Source: JABMRP01 sp964444795 (GTDB taxonomy: Bacteria > Planctomycetota > Planctomycetia > Pirellulales > Thermoguttaceae). Taken from it: a DNA stretch of 24,275 nt. The notes beneath the pieces were generated by a model. That model had not been told where the DNA came from, searched no databases, and was given only the letters and a program-made list of their open reading frames with translations. The stretch is from positions 1 through 24,275 of the forward strand of contig CAYUIQ010000135.1 of the NCBI GenBank assembly GCA_964444795.1, written 5' to 3'. Every line of letters starts with the position of its first letter. Position 1 is the stretch's first letter. The position numbers and the translations under genes were made by a program. This document shows positions 8,717-16,620 of the stretch, piece after piece.

Positions 8717-9287
8717 ACACCTTACTGGCGGTGATTTCAAGCCCGACTTTCCCGGATTTGGGCTTCTCATCATCAGTGCCTATTGCATTATTGCCTTCCG
8801 GATGTACCTCCAGGCTTGGGCCCTGGATGGCAACACCGCGTTCGCCCGAGCCATCTCAGATGCACCAACCTGGAAACGCCTCACAGAGTGGCCTGCAAGA
8901 GCGGGCTGGGTAGCTCTTGCAGCTTACATACCAGAGGTCGAAGGTGCCTTCGGGCTTGGTGTTTCTGCTCGCCGCTATTGGCTGCTGGCGGTTGGGCTTC
9001 TCCTGCTCTGGGACGAAGTGCTCAAGAAACACATAATAGACTACTCCCCGAAGGACGAGGCGGACCTGCGAAAGAATTGGCTCCACTTCGACCGCTTGAT
9101 ATTCGCATGCTTCGTGCTGCTATGGTTTCTTGAGGAATTTCCTGTTGACAGTCTAATCGGTGACTGGGGTATTGTACTAGCTCCGCTCGCGTTCTTCGTG
9201 GCCGTATCACTCGCCGCCGTTCAATTGGGCTTGTGGGGGCGAGCAATTGCTGTAACATTGCGGTCGGAACACACGTCCACTACCTAG
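8598..9287 (+). CDS. Unrecognised multi-pass membrane protein closing the ECF-like operon
   Basis: A 229-residue membrane protein with about five or six helices (roughly 7-25, 50-70, 115-130, 155-170, 180-205). The GTG at 8598 is chosen because GGGAGG (8585-8590) lies seven bases upstream; ATG 8583 precedes that site and ATG 8607 is rather far from it. After the first helix comes a His-rich stretch, GIHHHGSAISNHHVEQLEH (about 24-42), predicted outside or in the membrane interface. The central part carries charged loops (KDEADLRKNWLHFDR). I recognise no family. Translation starts inside the 3' part of the preceding frame, at a TAGTG sequence that would be a classical stop/start coupling if that frame were shifted by one base. 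Composition and orientation tie it to the four upstream genes. It could be an accessory permease or an integral-membrane enzyme. Confidence 0.65.
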   Translation: MIWMKLPTLSVFGVIGLIVFSVGIHHHGSAISNHHVEQLEHLTGGDFKPDFPGFGLLIISAYCIIAFRMYLQAWALDGNTAFARAISDAPTWKRLTEWPARAGWVALAAYIPEVEGAFGLGVSARRYWLLAVGLLLLWDEVLKKHIIDYSPKDEADLRKNWLHFDRLIFACFVLLWFLEEFPVDSLIGDWGIVLAPLAFFVAVSLAAVQLGLWGRAIAVTLRSEHTSTT

Positions 9288-9737
9288 GCTGCGGAGGAAT
9301 CTGGAAACACGATGTGCTAGCCGCAACCGCGTCATCTGTACACTTTCTCTAATGCAACACACGCCACTTCCGCTCCATAACACTACTGCAACACGCTCGT
9401 TCTCTTTCGCAATCCTATCCGGGTAGAAGTCGTACTCCCAGCCCCTCGACAGCCTTGGCCGAACCACCGTCAGCCGGTCATCGAGAGGCTGATGATGCAA
9501 GGAGGTCTCCTCGCTCGGTTCTTCCGGCGTGCAAATCTCGCAGCCCCGACCGGTTGGGCCGAGATTGACGGAGAGGCGCCTGGGCAAAACGCTCGACGCT
9601 TCATGTTAATAAACCGTAACCCGTGGTGACACAACGAGATGCGGCAATTCATGAACGCAGCATGCCCGATCCGACGCTACCCTGCCGGCGATCACAACCC
9701 TCGGTAGGGAATCCGCCACCGCACCGGCCAATCTCCG
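9288..9737. other. Gene-free right flank of the low-GC island
   Basis: About 450 bp between the last operon gene and the proA promoter. A minus-strand frame (9587-9207) exists but starts without a ribosome site and overlaps the end of the membrane-protein gene; I do not believe it. GC content rises toward 9700, so the boundary between the island and the housekeeping DNA probably lies around 9400-9620. I see no transposase, integrase, direct repeat matching the left flank, or clear terminator hairpin. Confidence 0.5.
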
Positions 9738-9766
9738 TTGACCCGGCGGGCCGTTTAAGGGATACT
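9738..9766 (+). promoter_or_regulatory. Sigma70-type promoter upstream of proA
   Basis: TTGACC (9738-9743) and GATACT (9761-9766) are separated by exactly 17 bases. Each matches consensus at four or more of six positions, including the strongest ones (TTGAC; A and T of the -10). Transcription would start near 9773, leaving a leader of about 70 bases before the proA ATG at 9843. Confidence 0.55.
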
Positions 9767-9842
9767 CTCGCGGCGATTTACAGGGGAGTTGTGCGCGGCG
9801 GTCCCGTCGCGCGAGGTTCCGTCCGTCAGCCGAAGGTCTTCC

Positions 9843-11117
9843 ATGGCATCCATCGAGTCCGACGATCTGCGTCTCTACTGCATCGAGACGGCCCAACGTG
9901 CGCGCCGGGCCGCCGCGGAATTGGCCCAGGTGACCGGCCAGCAGAAAGAGCAATGGCTGCACGACGCCGCCCGATTGCTCGGCCAGCGATCGGTGGCTTT
10001 GGCCGAGGCGAACCGCTTGGATCTGGCCGCCGCTCCCGACTTCGGGCTGACCGATGCCCAAGTCGATCGCCTGCGGCTCACGCCGGAGCGGGTCGACGGA
10101 ATCGCCCGGGCGCTGGTCGAAGTGGCCGCGTTGGCGGATCCGGTGGGGGAGATTATCTCCTCGTCGATCCGCCCCAACGGTTTGGAGGTGCAGAAGGTCC
10201 GCGTGCCGCTGGGGGTGATCTTCTTCATCTACGAGTCGCGACCCAACGTAACCGCCGACGCGGCGGCCCTGTGCGTTAAGAGCGGCAATGCGGTGATTCT
10301 TCGGGGGGGCAAGGAAGCGATCCACTCGTCCCGGGCAATTGCCGAGATCCTGGCCGAGGCGGCTGCCGAAGCCGGATTGCCCGACGATGCGGTGCAGCTT
10401 CTGGACACAACCGATCGCCAGGCCGTGGGCCATCTGCTGGCCATGCCTGAACTGATCGACGTGGTCATCCCGCGAGGCGGCGAGGGTCTGATTCGTCGGG
10501 TGAGCGAAGAGGCGCAAATGCCGGTGATCAAGCATTTCGCCGGCAATTGCCACGTCTACGTCGACCGTGCCGCCGACCCCGAGATGGCCGAGTCGTTGGT
10601 CGTCAACTCGAAGTGCCAGCGGATGGGCGTCTGCAATGCGGCCGAGTCGCTGATCGTCCACGCCGATGTGGTCGCCAGCCTGTTGCCCGGCATCGGCAAG
10701 GCGCTGGTTGAACAGGGGATCGAGATTCGAGCCGACCGTCGGGCGCGCAAGGTCTTGCCGAAAGCGACCGAGGCGACCGAAGAGGATTTCAAGGCCGAAT
10801 ACTTGGGCCCGATCATCTCGGTTGCGGTCGTCGATTCGCTGGACGAGGCGATCGAACACATCAATCGCTATAGCTCGCGCCACACCGAGGCGATTGTCAC
10901 CTCCGATCTGGACACCGCACGGCAGTTTGCCACTCGAATCGATAGTTCCGCGGTGATCATCAACGCCAGTACGCGATTCAACGACGGGGGCCAATTCGGG
11001 CTGGGCGCGGAGATCGGCATCAGCACCGACAAGTTTCACGCCCGCGGCCCGTGCGGATTGAACGAGTTGACCAGCTACAAGTACGTCGTCTACGGCCAGG
11101 GACACCAGCGCCGGTAG
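9843..11117 (+). CDS. proA: Gamma-glutamyl phosphate reductase (glutamate-5-semialdehyde dehydrogenase)
   Basis: Reduces gamma-glutamyl phosphate to glutamate-5-semialdehyde with NADPH, the second step of proline synthesis. The 424-residue product is close to the E. coli enzyme (417). Diagnostic segments: PLGVIFFIYESRPNVTADAA (cofactor side), SGNAVILRGGKEAIHS, VDVVIPRGG-type loop, HFAGNCHVYVD, the catalytic Cys264 in RMGVCNAAESL, the EYLGPIISVAVVDSLDEAI block and the C-terminal SSAVIINASTRFNDGGQFGLGAEIGIST followed by RGPCGLNELTSYKY. ATG 9843 has GAAGG six bases upstream (9832-9836); the in-frame codon at 9789 lacks one. The partner kinase proB is not in the window. It is followed after 15 bp by fliM in the same direction. 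Confidence 0.96.
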   Translation: MASIESDDLRLYCIETAQRARRAAAELAQVTGQQKEQWLHDAARLLGQRSVALAEANRLDLAAAPDFGLTDAQVDRLRLTPERVDGIARALVEVAALADPVGEIISSSIRPNGLEVQKVRVPLGVIFFIYESRPNVTADAAALCVKSGNAVILRGGKEAIHSSRAIAEILAEAAAEAGLPDDAVQLLDTTDRQAVGHLLAMPELIDVVIPRGGEGLIRRVSEEAQMPVIKHFAGNCHVYVDRAADPEMAESLVVNSKCQRMGVCNAAESLIVHADVVASLLPGIGKALVEQGIEIRADRRARKVLPKATEATEEDFKAEYLGPIISVAVVDSLDEAIEHINRYSSRHTEAIVTSDLDTARQFATRIDSSAVIINASTRFNDGGQFGLGAEIGISTDKFHARGPCGLNELTSYKYVVYGQGHQRR

Positions 11118-11132
11118 GCAACGGAGGAATCG

Positions 11133-12188
11133 ATGAGCGGAGACGTGCTTAGCCAGGCGGAGGTGGAAAGCCTGCTCAGCGCCATGGCCACGGGCGGCAG
11201 CGCGGAAGCGGAGACCGCCGCGCCGCTGCAGGCGGGCAGCGCGGGATCGGCCGATCCGGGGCCCGTGCCTGTCGGCCGACCTCGAGAAAAAGTCACGCCC
11301 TACGATTTCAAACGCCCGGAACGCGTCGGCAAGGAGCAAATGCGCGCCTTGCAAACGCTCCATGAAGGCTTCGGTCGAAACTTCGGGGCCGCCCTGTCCG
11401 CCATGCTGCGGAGTATCGTCGAAGTGAAGCTGACCAGCGTTGATCAGCTCACCTACAGCGAGTTCGTTTTCAGCCTGGAAAACCCCACCTGTTTCAATCT
11501 ACTGAAGGCCGAACCGCTCGAAGGGAATCTGATTCTCGACATCAACCCCTCGATTCTCTATCCGATCATCGATCGGCTCTTGGGCGGAGGGCGCGAGGGG
11601 GTTTCGCTGGCCCGCCGACCGCTGACGGATATCGAACTGCGGATCGTCTCGCGAATCACGAGCCTGTTTCTCGACGAATTGCACCACGCCTGGCGAAACG
11701 TCCTCGACCTGAAGCTGGGCGTGGAACGAGTGGAGAGCAATCCGCAACTGGTGCAGATCGTGCCGCCGAACGAAGTTGTCGTGCTTATCAGCTTCGAGCT
11801 GGCCATCGGCGAACTCCGCGGTATGATGAACCTCTGCATCCCCTTCAACTCGATCGAACGCATCGGTGGAAAGCTATCGGCCAATAGCTGGATCTCCTAC
11901 GGCCGAAAAGCGGCCACGCCGGAGAGCATCGAGCGCATCGGCCAGAACCTGCGCGGCTCGCTGGTCGAGATGGAAGTCCGCCTGGCCAAAACGTCCATCA
12001 GCACCGGAGAACTGATCTCGCTGCGAGTCGGCGACGTCCTGACCACCCAGAAAGACGTGCGCAGCTCGCTGATCGTCAGCGTCGAAGGCGTGGCCAAGTT
12101 TCACGCCAACCCGGGAGCCTTCAGAGGGCACAAGGCAATCCGCATCACCGACGTGTTGGGCAGTCCGAATGAAGCCGTTGGCGAGTGA
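11133..12188 (+). CDS. fliM: Flagellar motor switch protein FliM
   Basis: Part of the C-ring of the flagellar basal body; binds phosphorylated CheY and controls rotation direction. The 351-residue product has the CheY-binding N-terminal peptide LSQAEVESLLSAM (residues 6-18), a low-complexity Ala/Gly linker, the conserved start of the middle domain (YDFKRPERVGKEQMRALQ), the GGGR loop (151-154), and the C-terminal SpoA/FliN-like domain (LRVGDVLTTQKDV...VEGVAKFHANPG). GGAGG at 11123-11127, five bases before the ATG, fixes the start. It lies only 15 bp behind proA and no other flagellar gene is in the window, so it is a solitary switch gene apparently co-transcribed with a proline-synthesis gene. 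The desaturase gene is convergent, 59 bp downstream; no convincing terminator hairpin was found between them. Confidence 0.94.
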   Translation: MSGDVLSQAEVESLLSAMATGGSAEAETAAPLQAGSAGSADPGPVPVGRPREKVTPYDFKRPERVGKEQMRALQTLHEGFGRNFGAALSAMLRSIVEVKLTSVDQLTYSEFVFSLENPTCFNLLKAEPLEGNLILDINPSILYPIIDRLLGGGREGVSLARRPLTDIELRIVSRITSLFLDELHHAWRNVLDLKLGVERVESNPQLVQIVPPNEVVVLISFELAIGELRGMMNLCIPFNSIERIGGKLSANSWISYGRKAATPESIERIGQNLRGSLVEMEVRLAKTSISTGELISLRVGDVLTTQKDVRSSLIVSVEGVAKFHANPGAFRGHKAIRITDVLGSPNEAVGE

Positions 12189-12247
12189 AGTTCGCGCAAC
12201 ACGAACCCCAACACGGTCTGGGCAAGAATCGGATAGGCCCCCGATGG

Positions 12248-13231
12248 TCACGATCCTGCCTGGTTGCTTCTCTGACCGCGGACGACCTTCCATGCCAGAC
12301 CGGAAATCTCCATGGCGCGGATAACGATGTAGGTCGCGTCGAATTCCCACCAGCGGCGGCCGTGTCGGGCTCGGGTGGGAGACGCGTGGTGGTTGTTGTG
12401 CCAACCTTCCCCATAGGCCAGCAGACCGACCCACCACAGGTTTCGGCTGTCGTCGCGTGTGTCAAAGTTGCGATAGCCCCACATGTGCGAAGCGGAATTG
12501 ACGAGCCAGGTTACATGCAATACGTAGCACTGCCTGAGGAACATGCCGTAGACCAGCAGTGAAACGCCCGTGTACCAATCCCAGACGAGCCAACCGGCGA
12601 TGAACAAGCCCACCCCGAGGGCAACATGCCATGCGAGGAACGTCTTATCGAGCAATCGCATGAAGGGGTCATCCAAGAGATCCTTGGCATAACGTTCCAT
12701 CATCCGGCGCCACTCGGCGCTTCGGGGGCGTGGAAATATCCACAGCATGTGGCTCCACCACGCGCCCAGACGAGGAGAGTGCGGATCGCCTTCGGTGTCG
12801 GAATACTGATGGTGTTTGCGGTGTATCGCGACCCAGGTGATGGGCGGGCCCTCGCCCGCCAGCGTGCCCAACACGGCCAAGAATTGCCGTATGAGTGGGA
12901 AGGTCCGGAAACTCCGATGCGTCAACAGCCGGTGATACCCCAGGCACACACCAAGACAACCGGTCATCAGGCCAAGCACGACGGCCACCACCAGGCCTTT
13001 CCAGGTGAAGCACAGTAAGGACGCCAGCGCGCCGAAGTGAATCAGCCCGATCCAGAAAACTGAGGGCCAGTCAAGACCGTTGGACCAGCGGCCCGGTTTC
13101 TCGCCCGACGGCGACCGGACGTCCGTATGCGGCGAAACGGGCGCAGCAACCGCCTTCGTCGAGTTTATGTCGACAACCGCAGGGCCTTGGGGATCGAGTT
13201 CCCGCAGGCCGCTTCTCGTAGTGACGCTCAT
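12248..13231 (-). CDS. Membrane fatty acyl (stearoyl-CoA-type, delta-9) desaturase
   Basis: A 327-residue integral membrane di-iron enzyme that introduces a cis double bond into acyl chains, probably adjusting membrane fluidity. All three histidine boxes are present: HRLLTH (H100, H105), HRKHH (H137-H141) and HNNHH (H278-H282), along with the typical WVAIHRKHHQYSDTEGDPHSP context and a GEGWHNNHH near the C terminus. Hydrophobic segments lie near residues 57-95 and 200-240. The order and spacing match the acyl-CoA/acyl-lipid desaturase class rather than soluble acyl-ACP desaturases. ATG 13231 has AAGGA seven bases upstream. Whether the substrate is acyl-CoA or acyl-lipid cannot be told. The N-terminal 50 residues are polar, with no signal peptide. 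Confidence 0.92.
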   Translation of the reverse strand: MSVTTRSGLRELDPQGPAVVDINSTKAVAAPVSPHTDVRSPSGEKPGRWSNGLDWPSVFWIGLIHFGALASLLCFTWKGLVVAVVLGLMTGCLGVCLGYHRLLTHRSFRTFPLIRQFLAVLGTLAGEGPPITWVAIHRKHHQYSDTEGDPHSPRLGAWWSHMLWIFPRPRSAEWRRMMERYAKDLLDDPFMRLLDKTFLAWHVALGVGLFIAGWLVWDWYTGVSLLVYGMFLRQCYVLHVTWLVNSASHMWGYRNFDTRDDSRNLWWVGLLAYGEGWHNNHHASPTRARHGRRWWEFDATYIVIRAMEISGLAWKVVRGQRSNQAGS

Positions 13232-13536
13232 CTTCCAATCCTTCTCCCAGAGGAGCCGATATCAAGAGGTCCGGGGTTTCTTCCAGCGATTGGAATCATT
13301 GGAAAGTTGCGGGCCGCAGAAAGGGCCCGCGCCGAAGAATGTCGCCTTTTGGTCGGGCGAACGACTCACTTCCCATTCCGATAGCCCACGGCCCGCACAA
13401 CATCCCCCGGAAAACGTGCCCTTGCGGAGTCGCCACGCGAAATGTAAAAGCTGTGCGATACTCAAGGTCCGCTGCACGGTCGCCCCACCGACCTCGCTGG
13501 ACACTTTCACAAATCAAGGCCTTTGGCGGCAAGGCG
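13232..13536. other. Intergenic region between the desaturase and the repeat-tailed secreted protein
   Basis: About 305 bp without a supported gene. It should hold the desaturase promoter and the 3' end of the neighbouring transcript, since both genes are on the minus strand. A short perfect hairpin, GCGGGCC at 13309-13315 with GGCCCGC at 13324-13330 (8-base loop), is the only structure I noticed. It lacks a T-run and sits 207 bp past the preceding gene, so a terminator role is uncertain. Confidence 0.45.
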
Positions 13537-14202
13537 CTACTTCTCCACGCGAACGCCGGGGGCGCGAACCCGCGTTCCGCCCCGGGTGTCGACGCGAACG
13601 CCGGGGGCGCGAACCTGCGTGCCGCCACGCGTATCGACGCGAACGCCGGGAGCGCGCACCTGGGTGCCGTTCCCTGTGTCAATCCGGATCCCCAGGGGCA
13701 GTCTCAAATGCACTCCCCTCCGCGGTACACCACCAGCAGGCGGGGGCGTCAACTCGACAGCCAGGGCGTGCAGGGCAGCGTACGTCTCTCGGAAGCCCGG
13801 CGAGGTGGTCATCCTCGCGTAGGTCCGATCGGTTGCCACTTTGTGGTAGCGCCTCAACGCTCTTTGGATGGTCAGTGGGTCGGGTACCTGGTTGCCGGAG
13901 AGAGCCTCCGCGGGCAGCGCCAGGTAGTTGCGCCAACTATCGTTGAGCGACTGCTGCAGAAGATTGTAGGAATCGGCCAGTTGCGTCCGGCCGGTTTCGG
14001 CACCCGCCTCCGACGGAAATTGCTGGGCCGCTGCCTCGTCGATACGGTGTGACTGCTGCGATTCGGTGGCGCCGGGACGCGCGGGTGAAATCGGCTGCAA
14101 GATGCTCTGTTCCACTCCGCTGTCGCCCTGTCCAAAGGCGTCGCCGGCGGCCATGCCGAATGCCACGACGAAAACGCCGGACGCGAGTAAGTACTTGCTC
14201 AT
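13537..14202 (-). CDS. Small secreted protein of unknown function with C-terminal 15-residue repeats
   Basis: A 221-residue protein with a Sec-type signal peptide (MSKYLLASGVFVVAFGMAAG, probable cleavage near residue 24). ATG 14202 follows AGGAG by eight or nine bases. The mature part has a helical, polar centre (DSYNLLQQSLNDSWRNYL...RRYHKVATDRTYARM, about 77-131), a Pro/Gly linker (PPPAGGVPRRG), then three and a quarter copies of a 15-residue unit, RVDTRGGTQVRAPGV, running to the last residue. The repeated tail is basic and beta-prone. I recognise no family for the core. The tail resembles extracellular attachment or binding repeats, but that is guesswork. It is divergent from the sulfatase gene. 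Confidence 0.7.
   Translation of the reverse strand: MSKYLLASGVFVVAFGMAAGDAFGQGDSGVEQSILQPISPARPGATESQQSHRIDEAAAQQFPSEAGAETGRTQLADSYNLLQQSLNDSWRNYLALPAEALSGNQVPDPLTIQRALRRYHKVATDRTYARMTTSPGFRETYAALHALAVELTPPPAGGVPRRGVHLRLPLGIRIDTGNGTQVRAPGVRVDTRGGTQVRAPGVRVDTRGGTRVRAPGVRVEK
13548..13682. repeat. Three tandem 45-bp coding repeats
   Basis: Copies at 13548-13592, 13593-13637 and 13638-13682. The first 22 or so bases of each unit (CGCGAACGCCGGGGGCGCGA) are nearly invariant, while the second half varies mainly at synonymous or conservative positions. They encode the C-terminal repeats of the secreted protein on the minus strand. The 45-base unit keeps the reading frame, so copy number can change without a frameshift. 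Confidence 0.9.
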
Positions 14203-14627
14203 GGTTCGATACTCCTGCCAGAGTGGTGTTGCGAGGTAAGCGGTTTGCGGTGTTTTGCTCGCGGCCCGACACGCATTCCGGTGCGGCCGCCTCGCGGTTC
14301 GGCGCCGCCAGCGCGGGCCGCTTTCCCCGAGTCCCTGAGTGAAATCGTACGTCGACTCCGTGCGGATTGCAAGCAGCATCCTCGATGGGAAAATCAAATA
14401 CAGGTTCCCATCGGAACGGCGTATCTGGGGGCATGAGAAGACGTGGAACTACTGCTAGCATCGAAGCAACTTGGGACCCGGCAAGGACTTCCACGAACGG
14501 CGGGCATGGCCACGGCGTTGTTGTGTCGTGTGCCTACCGTCCGAGGCTGCCGGTGATGATTGACAACGCCGGCGCGCCAAGCCAAACTCGGGGCTGACTT
14601 GAAGCACGTTCAGACAACGGATCCGCG
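14203..14627. promoter_or_regulatory. Divergent intergenic region before the sulfatase gene
   Basis: About 425 bp between divergently transcribed genes (secreted repeat protein, minus; sulfatase, plus). It must contain both promoters. I could not identify a convincing -35/-10 pair, operator palindrome or small gene here. Confidence 0.4.
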
Positions 14628-16370
14628 ATGACTCTCTGCAAACGATACCTGGCTTCGGCCGTCGCATTCTTCTTCGTGTTGGGCCTCGAACAGACCGCCT
14701 TCGCGGACCGGCCGTCGACGGGCGTACTGTTCATCGCCATGGACGATCTCAACGATTGGATCGGCTGTCTCGGCGGACATCCGCAGGCAAAGACACCGAA
14801 TCTGGATCGATTGGCGGCCCGTGGGATTCTCTTCGACAACGCGCATTGTCCGGCCGCCTCGTGCAATCCGTCGCGAACGGCGATCATGACCGGTCTGTCG
14901 CCGAACACGTCGGGGCTTTACAGCAACCGGCAAACGATGCGCGACGTACTGCCCGACGCCGTGATCCTGCCTAAGTATTTTTCCGATCATGGCTACTGGG
15001 CCGGTGGTTCCGGAAAGATCTTGCATTACTTCATCGATGCTCCATCGTGGGATGAGTACTTTCCCGCCAAGGAGACGGAAGACCCGTTTCCACGCACGTA
15101 CTATCCGAAACAACGCCCGGTCAGCCTGCCTCGCGGCGGGCCCTGGCAATACGTGGAGACCGACTGGGCGGCGCTGGACGTGACCGACGAGCAGTACGGC
15201 GGCGATTGGCTCGTCTCGAAATGGATCGGCGAACAGCTCAGCCGCCAACACGACAAGCCGTTCTTCTTGGCGTGCGGCATCTATCGCCCACACGAACCGT
15301 GGTTCGTGCCCAAGAAGTACTTCGAGATGTTCCCACTCGACGAAATCCAACTGCCCCCCGGCTACAAGGAAGACGATCTCGACGACCTGCCGCCGGCCGG
15401 ACGACGCATGGGGCCCAACCGGTACTTCGCGCACATTCGCCAGCACAACCAGTGGAAGCAGGGCATTCAAGGCTATCTGGCATCGATCGCATTCGCCGAC
15501 GCGATGTTGGGTCGCGTGCTCGACGCCTTGGATCGCGGCCCGAATCGGGACAACACGATCGTGGTTCTCTGGAGCGACCACGGGTGGCATCTTGGCGAGA
15601 AACAGCATTGGCAGAAGTTCACGGCGTGGCGAGTGGTCACGCGCGTACCGCTGATGATCCGCGTGCCCCCCGGCACCCCGGGACTGCCCGAGGGAACCCG
15701 GGCCGGCCGCGTCTGCTCGCAGCCCGTCAACTTGCTAAGCCTCTTTCCGACGCTGACCGAATTGACCGGTTTGCCACATAAGAAGGACAACGGCGGGCCG
15801 AGTCTCGTGCCACTGCTTCGTCATCCCGAGGCCCAGTGGCCCCACGTGTCGGTGACGTACCTGGGGCGTCCGGGATCCTACGGCCTGAGCACCGACCGCT
15901 GGCGGTACATCCACTACGCCGAGGGCGATGAGGAACTGTACGAAATCCCAAACGATCGTTACGAGTGGACGAATCTCGCGGCCCAACCGGAATACGCCGA
16001 CAGGTTGACGGCACTTCGCGCGCTCGCGCCGACGTCGTTCGCCGAGATGACGCTGCCGAGGGTCGATTCTCTGCCCATGCTCCGATGGCACCCGGCCGAC
16101 GACAAGCCGACGCCCCCGTCGCGGCCCGACGGTGATCGTTTTGACGTCGTATTCATCAACCGATCCTCCGCGGCCGTGAGACTGTACTGGATGGACCGAA
16201 CCGGTCGGCCGACGCCAAAACCGTATACAACAATCGCCGCGGACAAGAGCGTCCGCCAAGACACGCGCCCCGGCGCCGTATGGTTGATGACCGATACCGC
16301 CGATCGACCCCTCGGTCACTTTGTCGTCGGCGATCGGACCGCCCGCGCCGTAATTCCCGCTGGCGACTGA
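14628..16370 (+). CDS. Secreted sulfatase (iduronate-2-sulfatase-like) with a C-terminal VHL-beta-like domain
   Basis: A 580-residue exported type I sulfatase that would hydrolyse sulfate esters of a polysaccharide or glycan. An N-terminal signal peptide (about 1-26, ending AFADRP) is followed by the metal site MDD (D39, D40) and the formylglycine motif with Cys79 in SCNPSRTAIMTG, which needs a maturase encoded elsewhere. Further sulfatase marks: GKILHYF, PFFLACGIYRPHEPW, and the second metal site WSDHGWHLGEKQHWQK (D317, H318). The RPHEPW and HLGEK context is that of the iduronate-2-sulfatase/S1_7-like group. After the sulfatase fold, residues about 505-572 (FDVVFINRSS...VRLYWMDRTGRP...VWLMTDTADRPLGHFVV) resemble the VHL beta domain, an unusual tail. 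Substrate unknown. No maturase or second sulfatase is adjacent. Confidence 0.92.
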   Translation: MTLCKRYLASAVAFFFVLGLEQTAFADRPSTGVLFIAMDDLNDWIGCLGGHPQAKTPNLDRLAARGILFDNAHCPAASCNPSRTAIMTGLSPNTSGLYSNRQTMRDVLPDAVILPKYFSDHGYWAGGSGKILHYFIDAPSWDEYFPAKETEDPFPRTYYPKQRPVSLPRGGPWQYVETDWAALDVTDEQYGGDWLVSKWIGEQLSRQHDKPFFLACGIYRPHEPWFVPKKYFEMFPLDEIQLPPGYKEDDLDDLPPAGRRMGPNRYFAHIRQHNQWKQGIQGYLASIAFADAMLGRVLDALDRGPNRDNTIVVLWSDHGWHLGEKQHWQKFTAWRVVTRVPLMIRVPPGTPGLPEGTRAGRVCSQPVNLLSLFPTLTELTGLPHKKDNGGPSLVPLLRHPEAQWPHVSVTYLGRPGSYGLSTDRWRYIHYAEGDEELYEIPNDRYEWTNLAAQPEYADRLTALRALAPTSFAEMTLPRVDSLPMLRWHPADDKPTPPSRPDGDRFDVVFINRSSAAVRLYWMDRTGRPTPKPYTTIAADKSVRQDTRPGAVWLMTDTADRPLGHFVVGDRTARAVIPAGD

Positions 16371-16620
16371 TTTGATTCAAGGAAATATCATGCCCACGTT
16401 GCTTGCGTTGGCCAAAACGAAAAGCCCCGCCCATGGCACCCGTTCCCACATGTCCCCACTTTTTCTGCAGGCTGACCTGGACCCGGATCGGGCTGCGCCG
16501 GCTTGACAGGGGCCGTCTTCTCGGTACGCTTAGACATACAGATACTATCAGGCCCTTTTTCAACAGGCTGCTCGCTCAGCGGTTGGAGTTGGGGACTGAT
16601 AACCCACAGTACCACCAAAA
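16371..16620. other. Intergenic region before the tRNA
   Basis: About 250 bp. It contains TTTTTCAACAGGCTG near 16556-16570; to my memory similar sequence recurs in intergenic and IS-end DNA of several phyla. It forms an imperfect hairpin with CAGCGGTTG a few bases on. A 49-codon minus-strand frame starting near 16536 (MSKRTEKTAPVKPAQPD...) is too weakly supported to call a gene. I see no convincing tRNA promoter. Confidence 0.4.

Noticed and set aside
9207..9587. Minus-strand frame of 126 codons after the ECF-like operon
   Set aside because: It overlaps the 3' end of the membrane-protein gene antisense, lacks a ribosome site, and matches no family I know.
9606..11363. Long minus-strand open frame antisense to proA and the start of fliM
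   Set aside because: It is explained by codon bias of the real genes. The composition (repeated Arg/Gly/His, 'DDH', 'RRG') is typical of shadow frames.
13548..13682. Regular 45-bp repeats considered as a CRISPR array
   Set aside because: The repeats are contiguous without unique spacers, keep a coding frame, and translate as the tail of a signal-peptide protein.
16388..16618. Short minus-strand frame before the tRNA, including a 49-codon version starting MSKRTEKTAP
   Set aside because: No adequate Shine-Dalgarno at normal spacing, low-complexity Pro/Lys start, and no recognised family; recorded only as part of the intergenic entry.
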